Assembly: GCA_900770395.1 (NCBI GenBank)
Contig: CAAGKM010000004.1
Coordinates: 1-64,000, forward strand
Length of the DNA: 64,000 nt
From: an uncultured Prevotella sp.
GTDB taxonomy: Bacteria; Bacteroidota; Bacteroidia; Bacteroidales; Bacteroidaceae
Direction: 5' to 3'
The notes under the pieces were generated by a model, which was not told the DNA's origin, ran no database searches, and saw nothing but the letters and a program-made list of their open reading frames with translations. Position numbers and translations under genes: made by a program. Below, piece after piece: positions 36,417 to 44,680 of the stretch; the stretch's first letter is position 1, and every line of letters starts with the position of its first letter.

Positions 36417-36450
36417 CAGTACCAGTTAACATAAACCGCAGTACCAGTTA
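36417..36450. repeat. two 12-bp direct repeats near the element's left side
   Basis: CAGTACCAGTTA occurs at 36417-36428 and 36439-36450, start to start 22 bp, i.e. about two helical turns, on the same face of the DNA. Possible integrase or excisionase arm sites or a regulator-binding pair. No copy was found at the right side of the element. The 36351-36635 stretch contains no gene. Confidence 0.45.
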
Positions 36451-36635
36451 GCTGACACTGAAAAGGGTACTGATTAAAGAATATTTTTCTACTGTGTGCT
36501 CCGCACTGACATGGCTGCTCTTTGAGCGCCACGGATAAATTAGTGTGGAGTGAAAAGAGCCTACCCAAAGAACATAATTTACAGTAACTTTGAAAATTTT
36601 TTTCTTAAAAAGTTTGTACAATATATATTTTTTTG

Positions 36636-37206
36636 TAACTTTGCACTGTGAAGATTGGCAGTAGCCGGTAATTTGAGAGCTTGCTCTCATTTACGTAATC
36701 TTTGCAACTGACATTGTATGAGGCAGTTTTATACTGCCGACTCTTTGTCTGGTCTTGGCACACGCCGATACCTTGCGGATACGTCCAAGAGGTGGAAGGG
36801 TGGGTGAGACATGACATATTAAAAGGCGTTTACTCAGCGTCTTGTCTTTGACGTCTAAGAATCTAGCAAATTCAAAACGATAATGTCAAGGTGAGATAGC
36901 GGTAGATGTCCATGGGTGTGATTATATCTGCCCGTGAGTTCTTGTATAAATACAAACTGTGTCCTTTCGGGCGCAGGTATTGTCGTTTATATAAGTTCTT
37001 TGCGGTAATGTATATATTCATATCGGCGTGGGCTCTGGGTACTCAAAATTAGGCTCAAATCAGCTGTTAGAGATTTGGAGATTTGTTTGTGTAAACAACT
37101 GAAAATAAGGCAAGAATCGGCAAAAAAAGAATCTTAAACTATCTTAACGAGAGAGCGATTAGTTTAGGATATAGGGGAACATTTTCGGGAATAGTTTTTA
37201 TCTTTG
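36636..37206 (+). ncRNA. long structured leader upstream of the integrases
   Basis: TAACTTTG (36636-36643) would start a transcript running about 590 nt before the first integrase codon; a second TATCTTTG lies at 37199-37206, close to the gene. The region has no ORF of note but several good hairpins: TGAGAGC/GCTCTCA near 36675-36690, and a long one at 36945-36991 in which TATAAATAC, CTGTGTC, then GGCGCAG, GTATT and TTTATA pair around a CTTTCG loop. It is a candidate regulatory leader or separate RNA. I do not recognise a known RNA family. Confidence 0.45.
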
Positions 37207-37234
37207 CGGCGAAAATTTTAAGCGCAAGATAAAA

Positions 37235-38599
37235 ATGAAAATTACAACTTATTTAACAGAGTGCAAGCGCAAGGTCGCTGAGCAGAGTCCGCTCCTTAAT
37301 AATTCGGGGAGCGAGGGAAACGCATATCTGTGTTTTCGTTTGCGTGACAAGAATCTCGATCTCAAAGTGAGAACGGACATCCTTGTCATGAGTGATTTTT
37401 GGGATAACGACATCCATGGTTATGGCAAGACAAGGAAACTGTCTTCTGCTGAAAAGAAGAAGGTCAATACTCTTGTCACCGACATCATCACCAAGTTAAC
37501 AGATGAGTACGATGCCGAAACGGCTGATGCGGTTTGGGTACGAGAAATAGTGAACCGCTGTATGTTCCCTAATATTGAACAGAAGCGTTCCACTCCAACC
37601 TTCATTGATCGCTTTGAGCAATACCTCAACGAGCACAAGATGGCAGAAAATTCGTACAACATCTATAAGCCTACCCTCAAAAAGTTGAAGAGGTATGAGG
37701 CTTACAAGAGGGAGATTGATGGCATAAAAGAATTCCACCTCTATGTTGAGACTATCACATCTGACGATTACCATGACTTTGAGGAGTACATACAGTGCGA
37801 ACACGAACTATTCAAGGAGTATGCTGACTTCTATTCTCAGTTCGGGTTGAAAGGTGTCAGTGTTCCCAAGCCGATGGCAATAGTCAGCATAACCTTTATG
37901 ATACGCCATCTAAGAACCATTCACCACTGGTGCATCAAGCAAGGCTATACCACAAACAAATCCTGTGACCAGGTTTCCAATCCTGACCCAACGCTCGGTA
38001 CACCTATATATATTACGTTGGAAGAACGAGACAAAATTTACAATGCAGACCTCAGCAAGCATTGCATGTCGATACGGATGGCACGTGACTTCTTCATGTT
38101 TCAGTCGCTGATAGGATGCAGAGTCGGTGACCTCCGCAAGCTGACATACGATAACATCCATGACGGAGTACTGACCTACATCCCCCATAAGACAATGGGC
38201 AGACAAGGAAACTCTGTAGATGTTCCTCTCAACTCCAAGGCAAAGGAGATTCTTGCAAGGAACTATTCTGACGGACACCTTCTCTTCCCAAAGCACGCAG
38301 TAACCACCAATACCGCTGCGTTGAATAAGGAGATTAAGAGACTATTCACAATCTGTGGTATAACAAGAATGGTGACTGTCAGAAATCCCGTTACAGGAGC
38401 AGACGAGCAGAAGCCGATAAATGAGATTGCATCAAGCCACATGGCAAGACGCACCTTCATCGGTAACCTATACAAGAAGGTCAAAGACCCAGAACTCATC
38501 TGTTCCATGACAGGTCACACAAAGGGCAGTCGCTCCTTTACACGATACAGAGAGATAGACGAAGACATCAAGATAGAATTGGTAAACCTCATCAACTAA
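37235..38599 (+). CDS. tyrosine recombinase/integrase 1
   Basis: A 454-residue site-specific recombinase. A SAM-like core-binding domain (FIDRFEQYLNEHKMAENSYNIY, residues about 125-230) precedes the catalytic domain with Arg in IGCRVGDLRKL (about 296), HMARRTFIGNL, GHTKGSR and the nucleophile Tyr in RYREID near the C-terminus. All catalytic positions are present. It is followed after 18 bp by a second, similar recombinase; the pair probably integrates and excises the element. Confidence 0.9.
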   Translation: MKITTYLTECKRKVAEQSPLLNNSGSEGNAYLCFRLRDKNLDLKVRTDILVMSDFWDNDIHGYGKTRKLSSAEKKKVNTLVTDIITKLTDEYDAETADAVWVREIVNRCMFPNIEQKRSTPTFIDRFEQYLNEHKMAENSYNIYKPTLKKLKRYEAYKREIDGIKEFHLYVETITSDDYHDFEEYIQCEHELFKEYADFYSQFGLKGVSVPKPMAIVSITFMIRHLRTIHHWCIKQGYTTNKSCDQVSNPDPTLGTPIYITLEERDKIYNADLSKHCMSIRMARDFFMFQSLIGCRVGDLRKLTYDNIHDGVLTYIPHKTMGRQGNSVDVPLNSKAKEILARNYSDGHLLFPKHAVTTNTAALNKEIKRLFTICGITRMVTVRNPVTGADEQKPINEIASSHMARRTFIGNLYKKVKDPELICSMTGHTKGSRSFTRYREIDEDIKIELVNLIN

Positions 38600-38617
38600 C
38601 ATAAAAGCAACAACACA

Positions 38618-39943
38618 ATGAAGGTAACAGCATTTATCAGACAGGCTACGGTCAAGGGCACTCCCAACGAGACCGTACATATATACTTCCGTGTGCGTGA
38701 TGGCAAGACAGACATCAAGGCTGCAAGCGAACTCTCAATCAATCCTAACCATTGGAATGCAGAGAAGCAAGGCTACAAGTCACGAGTATCACTCGTAAGC
38801 GAATCTGCCAAGGTTGACTTCGAGAAGAAGATTAGCGAACTGAAAACGCTTATCTCAGAGAAATACTACCGAGGTGCAGATGGAGAATGGTTGAAGACTC
38901 TCATTGAAGAGTATCACCATCCAGACATAAACAAGCGTATAAGCAAGAACAAGGAGAATCTCTTGCAGAACCGCATCCGTCAGTATGCAGAGAATCGTCC
39001 GCTTACCCCAAGAGCAAAGTTGCGCTTGCTGGGTATAGCCAAGAAGGTTGACCGCTACACTGAGTACATGAAGACAATCATGAAGCGCAGAAACTTCGGA
39101 CTCAACGTTGACACGATGACATCCGATGACCTGCGTTCACTCCAGGCATTCATCTGTAAGGAGGTTGACTTCTACGACGAATATCCCGAACTTTATACAG
39201 ACATTGAAAAGGGCTATGCGCCACGCGAACAGTCAGAGAACAGTCTCAATACTATCTTCCGTCGCATACACACCGTCATCAACTATTGTCTGAAGAATAA
39301 GCTCACCACCAATGACCCGTTTGCAACCTTCGAGACACCAAAGGTGATATACGGACCGCCTTTCTATCTCAACCTCGAAGAGCGAGACAAAGTCTATTAT
39401 GCAGACCTCAGCGATTGCTGTAGAGGAATGCAGGTGTATCGAGACATCTTCATGTTCCAGTGCCTTATAGGTTGTCGTGCAGGTGACTTGCTCACTCTGC
39501 GTAAGGACAACATCGTTGACGGAGCTGTTGAGTACATTGCAGAGAAGACCAAGGGACATCACCCTCGTACCATTCGTGTGCCACTCAACGACAAGGCAAA
39601 GGCTATCCTTGAAAGGTACAATGACCTTGGTGACCGCATCCTGCCAAAGTTTAACTACAGCGACTACAACAAGAATATCCGCAAGATTCTCAAGCGTGTC
39701 GGCATCAACAGAAAGGTCGTTGTCATCAACCTCATGACAAGAGAATCAGAAATGAAGCCTTTGTGCGATGTTGCAACAACCCATACTGCACGCAAGACTT
39801 TCATCGGTAATCTCTATAAGAAAGTGAAGGACCCAAGCCTTGTTGCATCACTCTCTGGTCACACCGATGGCAGCCGTGCCTTTGCTCGCTATCGTGAGAT
39901 TGACATGGAAATGAAGCGTGAGTTGGTTGAGATGATTGACTAA
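38618..39943 (+). CDS. tyrosine recombinase/integrase 2
   Basis: A 441-residue recombinase related to its upstream neighbour (both have the LEERDKxYxADLS, IGCRxGDL, RRTF/RKTFIGNLYKKVKDP and RYREID segments). Arg in IGCRAGDLL, HTARKTF, GHTDGSR and the terminal Tyr are all in place. Tandem paralogous recombinases like these are typical of Bacteroidetes mobilizable elements. A perfect terminator follows 7 bp after the stop. Confidence 0.9.
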   Translation: MKVTAFIRQATVKGTPNETVHIYFRVRDGKTDIKAASELSINPNHWNAEKQGYKSRVSLVSESAKVDFEKKISELKTLISEKYYRGADGEWLKTLIEEYHHPDINKRISKNKENLLQNRIRQYAENRPLTPRAKLRLLGIAKKVDRYTEYMKTIMKRRNFGLNVDTMTSDDLRSLQAFICKEVDFYDEYPELYTDIEKGYAPREQSENSLNTIFRRIHTVINYCLKNKLTTNDPFATFETPKVIYGPPFYLNLEERDKVYYADLSDCCRGMQVYRDIFMFQCLIGCRAGDLLTLRKDNIVDGAVEYIAEKTKGHHPRTIRVPLNDKAKAILERYNDLGDRILPKFNYSDYNKNIRKILKRVGINRKVVVINLMTRESEMKPLCDVATTHTARKTFIGNLYKKVKDPSLVASLSGHTDGSRAFARYREIDMEMKRELVEMID

Positions 39944-39950
39944 TAGAACG

Positions 39951-39995
39951 TGTAAATTATCGGCAATAATCCTCGTAAATTGCCGATAATTTACA
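39951..39995 (+). terminator. terminator after the integrase pair
   Basis: A perfect 16-bp inverted repeat: 39951-39966 (TGTAAATTATCGGCAA) and 39980-39995, loop 13 nt. It insulates the integrases from the AbiE-like operon. Confidence 0.8.
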
Positions 39996-40053
39996 TTTCA
40001 ACTACTAAAGAAATATAAAAATGGACTCAAATGCGTAAATATTATAGAAAAAC

Positions 40054-40126
40054 CTTGGTTAATCAAAATTTGTTCAGTAATTTTGCAGTGTTCATCAATT
40101 TATGAACATATATAAAATAGTGAACA
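40054..40126 (+). promoter_or_regulatory. promoter with symmetric four-half-site operator of the AbiE-like operon
   Basis: CTTG (40054-40057), 20 nt, TAATTTTG (40078-40085). Around it lie four half sites: TGTTCAG (40071-40077), TGTTCAT (40089-40095), ATGAACA (40102-40108) and GTGAACA (40120-40126). The gaps are 11, 6 and 11 nt, so the whole array is symmetric about the centre of the inner pair. It covers the -7 element and ends at the ATG, as expected for autorepression by an AbiEi-type antitoxin. Confidence 0.75.
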
Positions 40127-41116
40127 ATGTCATCAATTAAAGAAAAAGAACTAATAGATCAAGCGTGCAAAAACCTATCAGACAAGCTGGGTGGTTGTAA
40201 TGTTTCAAGTATCATGTCACAGAATAGAATCCTTGATTCAACTATTTCTGTGGCAGATACTACTTTTGGTGTAATAGCAAAAAGTGTTGTCATGAGCTCA
40301 AACATGTCTTTTACGATACAACAAGCCAAGGATGCACATGAAGCAACAAACCTACCAATTCTGTTAGTGTTAGGTTATGTTCAGCCATCTATTATGCAGA
40401 CCCTGTATGATAACGGAATTAGTGTGATTGATTATGCTGGAAACTGCATGATCAAGCATGGACTTCTGTGTGTGAATGTCTCTGGTCAGAAGAATACATA
40501 TAGGAATGACATTAAGAGTCACGCCCTATCAGAAGGTGCAATCAAACTTATATATCGATTCCTTTCTGACAAATCCTTCATAGGCAAGGCATATCGAACC
40601 ATTTCAAGTGAGACAGGCATGTCTCTCGGCTCTATCAAGAATACTATTGAGGAACTGACCGACAGGCAATTTGTCATGCATACAGACAAAGGCAGGAAAC
40701 TCATTAACGAGGACAAGTTGCTGGAACTCTGGGTTCAGGCATACAATCAGACCATCAGACCTAAACTGATGCTCAGAAGAATGAGTTTCAGGACAGACGA
40801 AATGCGAAGTAACTGGCAGGATATGAATCTGCCAGAGGGCATGTCATGGGGCGGTGATTGTGGTGCATACCTTACAGATGGTTATCTCGTCCCAGGTTCG
40901 TTCGATATATACACATCAAAACCAAGTGCAATGTTGATGACAACAGGTATGGTAATGCCAAATGAGAACGGAGAAATAACTCTATACCAGAAGTTCTGGA
41001 ATGATGATGATGCCACCAAGGTTGCACCAAAGCTAATAATATATGCAGACCTCATGAATAGCGGTGACAGCCGCCAGATGGAGGCTGCACAAAGATTGAT
41101 AAAGAATGGAATATAA
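40127..41116 (+). CDS. AbiEi-family antitoxin of a type IV toxin-antitoxin system
   Basis: A 329-residue protein resembling the AbiEi family: an N-terminal domain with LPILLVLGYVQPSIMQTLYD and DYAGNCMIKH (about 80-110), then a winged-helix segment (YRTISSETGMSLGSIKNTIE, followed by LTDRQFVM) and a C-terminal effector part. AbiEi proteins repress their own operon and counter the AbiEii nucleotidyltransferase. The stop overlaps the next gene by 11 bp. It is the first of four coupled genes behind a four-half-site operator. Confidence 0.8.
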   Translation: MSSIKEKELIDQACKNLSDKLGGCNVSSIMSQNRILDSTISVADTTFGVIAKSVVMSSNMSFTIQQAKDAHEATNLPILLVLGYVQPSIMQTLYDNGISVIDYAGNCMIKHGLLCVNVSGQKNTYRNDIKSHALSEGAIKLIYRFLSDKSFIGKAYRTISSETGMSLGSIKNTIEELTDRQFVMHTDKGRKLINEDKLLELWVQAYNQTIRPKLMLRRMSFRTDEMRSNWQDMNLPEGMSWGGDCGAYLTDGYLVPGSFDIYTSKPSAMLMTTGMVMPNENGEITLYQKFWNDDDATKVAPKLIIYADLMNSGDSRQMEAAQRLIKNGI

Positions 41117-41972
41117 GATAGACAAGGCAAAGTTTGCCAATGATCCTTTGTACGAGACACTTGTAGCTTTGCAGAAATCGTTGGAGCAGTTGAACCTTCA
41201 TTTGTACGTTGTCGGAGCATGTGCCAGGGACATTGCCATGAAAGTCCTTAACGTACCAGCTTCGGCAAGGCGTACCATTGATATTGACGTTGCCATCGCT
41301 CTTGATAATTGGGAAATGTTTGACAAGGTATCAGAGCTACTTCAGCATAACAATTTCAAGAAGGATCCGTATGCCAAGCAGAAGTTCTATTACAAAGGAG
41401 AAGACGGAACGAATGACTATGAAGTTGATGTCGTTCCGTTCGGACCACTTGCTAATAACGAGGTAATAGGATGGCCTCCTGAGGGCAACCCAGAAATGTC
41501 GGTAAGATGTTTTGAGGATGTAATGAAGGATGCAGACACAATTATTGTGGACGAGAATGTACGGTTCTGCATAGCATCGCTGAGCGGTCAGTTCTTGATA
41601 AAGCTTGACGCATGGATAGACCGTCACCTGAAAACGGATAAGGATGCACGTGATATGTTCTACATCATAGACAACTTCTACTGGACTTCCATCGTTGACA
41701 AGTTCCCACCGCCAGAGCAGGTGACCAATTCTGATGCCCCTGCGTTTGACGACTTCGTAGCAGGTGCGCAATGGATAGCATCAGAACTCCGTTCATTACT
41801 ATCAGATGAACACCGTGCGTACTATGTGGACTTCATCAATAGCGAACTATCGTTAGAAGATAACAGTAAACTCGTTCAGCATCTTGTTACAGCTTCGAAC
41901 AATAGCAATGTTCGAAACTACTCAAACGTAAGACTCGCATTACAGAACATCGTAAATATTCTTTCAGCATGA
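41106..41972 (+). CDS. AbiEii-family nucleotidyltransferase toxin
   Basis: A 288-residue nucleotidyltransferase-fold protein. LYVVGACARDIAM (Gly37-Ala38) and RRTIDIDVAI (Asp59, Asp61) form the G[AS]...DxD active site, and NDYEVDVVPFG supplies the third acidic residue. Family members add nucleotides to tRNA or other targets and stop growth during phage infection. It overlaps the antitoxin by 11 bp and the phosphatase by 4 bp (ATGA), so the three are translationally coupled. Confidence 0.8.
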   Translation: MEYKIDKAKFANDPLYETLVALQKSLEQLNLHLYVVGACARDIAMKVLNVPASARRTIDIDVAIALDNWEMFDKVSELLQHNNFKKDPYAKQKFYYKGEDGTNDYEVDVVPFGPLANNEVIGWPPEGNPEMSVRCFEDVMKDADTIIVDENVRFCIASLSGQFLIKLDAWIDRHLKTDKDARDMFYIIDNFYWTSIVDKFPPPEQVTNSDAPAFDDFVAGAQWIASELRSLLSDEHRAYYVDFINSELSLEDNSKLVQHLVTASNNSNVRNYSNVRLALQNIVNILSA

Positions 41973-42583
41973 CAACAGAACTATTCACAAAAGGCTATGA
42001 TAGCCAGAACGAGGACTACTGCAAGGTGATAGAACTCGAAGGACGTACTCTTGTCATCATGGCTGATGGCATGGGAGGATTATCACTCGGTGCTGAAGCT
42101 GCAGAGTGTGTATGTGAGGGTATTGCCGAATACGTTTCCAAGAATCTTGAAGCAGACAACCTTTGGCAAGAGGCTTTCAAGTATGCAGACAACAAACTCC
42201 ATGAATTGAGCCTTGCAAACCATAGCAATATGGGAGCAGCCGTAACGGCACTGATAATCACAGAAACATCATGTGAGGTTGCTTGGCAAGGTAATGTTCG
42301 CCTATATCTGTATAGAGACAATCAGCTACAGCAACTCACCACTGACCATGTGATGGATATAGGTTATGGGCAGAAGATGCTTACACGCTGTTTGAAAGGA
42401 GGAGGTTTGCGTGATGACGTTCCGACAAAGAACATACCATTGCAGACGGATGATATTCTATTCTTGTGTACAGATGGATTCTATAATATCCATGAACAGG
42501 ATTTGTCATCTGGCAATGCTAGTGTTCCAAAAGAAGACATTATGACTGATGATGCAACATGTCTGACCATCAAAATCAATTAG
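41969..42583 (+). CDS. PP2C-type Ser/Thr protein phosphatase
   Basis: A compact 204-residue PP2C phosphatase. Metal-binding motifs are all visible: NEDYC (Asp16), MADGMGGLSLGAEAA (Asp33, Gly34), TDGFYN (about 170) and DDATCLTIKI at the C-terminus. It lacks signal peptide and membrane segment, so it is cytoplasmic. Its ATG overlaps the AbiEii-like stop (ATGA) and the next gene starts 3 bp after its own stop. A phosphatase is not part of the classical AbiE pair, which makes this arrangement unusual. Confidence 0.85.
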   Translation: MTTELFTKGYDSQNEDYCKVIELEGRTLVIMADGMGGLSLGAEAAECVCEGIAEYVSKNLEADNLWQEAFKYADNKLHELSLANHSNMGAAVTALIITETSCEVAWQGNVRLYLYRDNQLQQLTTDHVMDIGYGQKMLTRCLKGGGLRDDVPTKNIPLQTDDILFLCTDGFYNIHEQDLSSGNASVPKEDIMTDDATCLTIKIN

Positions 42584-42586
42584 CAC

Positions 42587-43426
42587 ATGACAGAAGAAGA
42601 AATATACGAAGAGCTCGAAATCACATACGGCAAGCCGCCCAGAACTACGTCGGAGAAAAACATGATATGGCTGAAGGGCGTACTGGAAGAGCATGTCATT
42701 GAAGGCGAGTTCAATGAAGATGTTCCAAAGCCAAGTCTCGATGCATTGGCAATGACCCTCATCGCAATCACGACCTATGACATTCCGATGGAAGAACTTG
42801 CAGCCAAGAAACCTGCAATAAAACGCACGCTTCTCTGGTTCATTGTGAAGTGTAATAATCATTATGACGAGATAGACGAAATAATGCATCAACTCATGCA
42901 TAAGTCATATAGGGGTCTCAAACTTTTCATGATTACCAGGATGCTGAAGATCTTCAGGTGGCTGTCCATGCAGGAGATTCCGACAAAGTTGATTGAGGTG
43001 GTCTTGCATCCAGAACATTACGATGACATAAGTGAAGGTCTTCACCAGCTTATTAGTCCCAACAAGATTGAAAGTGCTGTACTATATATAATATGTGCGA
43101 TAGAAGACGGACTTCTTCCTATGGATGTCAGCCGTTCACTCATGATAAAGGAGTTTAAACTTACCCCGAACAAGAGCGCCTACCATCGCTACTTCTCCAA
43201 ATACTTCACCTATGCGGCAGATTTGAACGCCCAAGAAAAGAAATGGCTCGAAACACAAAAGGAGAAGCGGAAGATTACACTGCGTGCAACCATCGGCTAT
43301 ACAAGAAAAGATGACGGAAGCATCAAGTTCCTTAGTCGCACCTTTACCGCACGTAATGCACTGCTTTACCTCATAGCAAAACTCCGTAGACTCCTCGATC
43401 TAAAGCGATTCATGAAGGAATCATAA
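42587..43426 (+). CDS. unknown protein of the AbiE-PP2C operon
   Basis: A 279-residue soluble, largely helical protein that I do not recognise. The first 110 residues are acidic (TEEEIYEELEITYGKPPRTT), the C-terminus is strongly basic (LRRLLDLKRFMKES). No kinase, nuclease or ATPase motif was found. It starts 3 bp after the PP2C stop and is followed by a terminator, so it belongs to the same transcript and may be the substrate or effector regulated by the phosphatase. That role is inference from context only. Confidence 0.6.
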   Translation: MTEEEIYEELEITYGKPPRTTSEKNMIWLKGVLEEHVIEGEFNEDVPKPSLDALAMTLIAITTYDIPMEELAAKKPAIKRTLLWFIVKCNNHYDEIDEIMHQLMHKSYRGLKLFMITRMLKIFRWLSMQEIPTKLIEVVLHPEHYDDISEGLHQLISPNKIESAVLYIICAIEDGLLPMDVSRSLMIKEFKLTPNKSAYHRYFSKYFTYAADLNAQEKKWLETQKEKRKITLRATIGYTRKDDGSIKFLSRTFTARNALLYLIAKLRRLLDLKRFMKES

Positions 43427-43432
43427 AATTAC

Positions 43433-43488
43433 ATCGTCCTCAGCAAAAAATCCACAATCGGACACTTGCCGAGGACGATTTTCTTTGT
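43433..43488 (+). terminator. terminator of the AbiE-PP2C operon
   Basis: ATCGTCCTC (43433-43441) pairs with GAGGACGAT (43471-43479), followed by TTTCTTTG. Confidence 0.75.
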
Positions 43489-43580
43489 TTTTTGTGTAAA
43501 ACTTTGTTAAGCCAGTGGACTACAGTGGACAGTCCAAATCTGTCCTTTATAGGTATAATTATCAGTCAATTAAAAAGTAT

Positions 43581-43632
43581 TACCTTTGAACCGCCATTCA
43601 GAATCTCAGCTGAATTGGCGGTGTTTCTTTTT
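43581..43632 (+). promoter_or_regulatory. promoter with built-in attenuator hairpin
   Basis: TACCTTTG (43581-43588) is directly followed by ACCGCCATTCAG (43590-43601) and CTGAATTGGCGGT (43610-43622) plus GTTTCTTTTTC. A transcript starting about 7 nt after the -7 box would begin inside the first arm, so the hairpin could sequester the 5' end or terminate early. It lies 75 bp before the HTH gene at 43708. Confidence 0.55.
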
Positions 43633-43707
43633 CCTGAAGCTGTCGGATTTAGAGCACCCTGAGAAGTTAGTGAGACAGCGCAGTGTTTTACCTCTAATAT
43701 ACCATAT

Positions 43708-44082
43708 ATGGAGTTAAACGAAATCATCAAGTCTGGCAACAACGTCATGCTCGTTGTCTCTTCCAACGATCTCCTGCGCTTTGCAGATACCATTGTCCAA
43801 AAAGCACTGGAGAATCACGCCAACGAGGAAACTCAACAGCGTAAGGAAGACGAAGCCGAAGAGAAATTCCTTACTCGAAAAGAAGTGAAAAGTATTTTCG
43901 ACGTATGTGACAGCACTCTTTGGTCTTGGCATAAGCATGGACTTCTTTGCCATCGAAAGTTTGGCAGAAAGTGTGTCTATGCTCTCTCTGACATCCGTCG
44001 TTTCATGAACGACCATGTAGAGAAAGACACCGCAGCCGGCTATGTCAAGTGGCACGAGGTCAAGGCTAACATTCCTGACTAG
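43708..44082 (+). CDS. excisionase-like HTH DNA-binding protein 1
   Basis: A 124-residue protein with an N-terminal helical stretch (LLRFADTIVQKALENHANEE) and a MerR/HTH_17-type winged helix (FLTRKEVKSIFDVCDSTLWS, then RKFGRKCVYALSDIRRFM). This architecture is common in Bacteroidetes mobile elements, where such proteins act as excisionases or regulators of excision. A similar protein is encoded just downstream. Confidence 0.75.
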   Translation: MELNEIIKSGNNVMLVVSSNDLLRFADTIVQKALENHANEETQQRKEDEAEEKFLTRKEVKSIFDVCDSTLWSWHKHGLLCHRKFGRKCVYALSDIRRFMNDHVEKDTAAGYVKWHEVKANIPD

Positions 44083-44184
44083 CAACGTGCAGCGGTGGGT
44101 AGGACTATTTACATGCGTTCTTGTCTGGTCAACATGAACGCCAACACGAATGCCATCTGACCAATGGCGGTAACAGCAGATATT

Positions 44185-44484
44185 ATGTATTCTATCAGCA
44201 ATATCGAGAAGACCGAGAACCTGATCATTCAGGTCTCACAGTTGAAGCATCGTATCGAGAATCTGGAGAACGTCCTTCGCAACGGCAAGGATGTACTCAC
44301 TCTTGAAGAGGCTTCACTCTATACCGGAATTTCTCGCAGCACTCTGTACAAGTTGACAAGCGCACATGAGATTCCATACTACAAGCCTCACGGCAAACTT
44401 ATCCTCTTTGAGCGCAAGGAACTCCTCGCTTGGATTCGTGCCAACCGTATCGCAGCAAAGGATGAGGACGAAGACGAGGCGTAA
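44185..44484 (+). CDS. excisionase-like HTH DNA-binding protein 2
   Basis: A 99-residue protein with a coiled-coil start (QLKHRIENLENVLRNGKD) and an HTH_17 domain (LTLEEASLYTGISRSTLYKL, then PHGKLILFERKELLAWI), ending in an acidic tail (DEDEDEA). I prefer the ATG at 44185 (MYSISNIEKTENL); 44164 is an in-frame alternative. The tandem with the 43708 gene is the expected pair of recombination directionality factors. Confidence 0.75.
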   Translation: MYSISNIEKTENLIIQVSQLKHRIENLENVLRNGKDVLTLEEASLYTGISRSTLYKLTSAHEIPYYKPHGKLILFERKELLAWIRANRIAAKDEDEDEA

Positions 44485-44486
44485 GT

Positions 44487-44680
44487 GGGATAACAGAATT
44501 GATTACCTTGCAAAAATGCTACTGCCAGAATCGGGATAACAGAACATCACCATTGGCAGTAGCACAACGAGAACGTAAAACATCCAAAGTATGGCAAACA
44601 AAAATGATAATACACTTCACTTCGGGAAAGTTCGTGTCGAGCTCTCTCCAGAGGCTTGTGAATACCTTGGTGGGATAACA
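44487..44680 (+). repeat. GGGATAACA motifs and 10-bp inverted repeat
   Basis: GGGATAACA occurs at 44487-44495, 44533-44541 and 44672-44680, and again at 46394-46402 just before the relaxase start codon. The second copy is enclosed by a perfect inverted repeat, GCTACTGCCA (44518-44527) and TGGCAGTAGC (44554-44563). A binding site for an element-encoded regulator is possible. Confidence 0.45.

Noticed and set aside
36636..37206. tmRNA, RNase P RNA or tRNA in the integrase leader
   Set aside because: None of the conserved cores of these RNAs was found, nor a tRNA cloverleaf; it is listed only as a structured leader.
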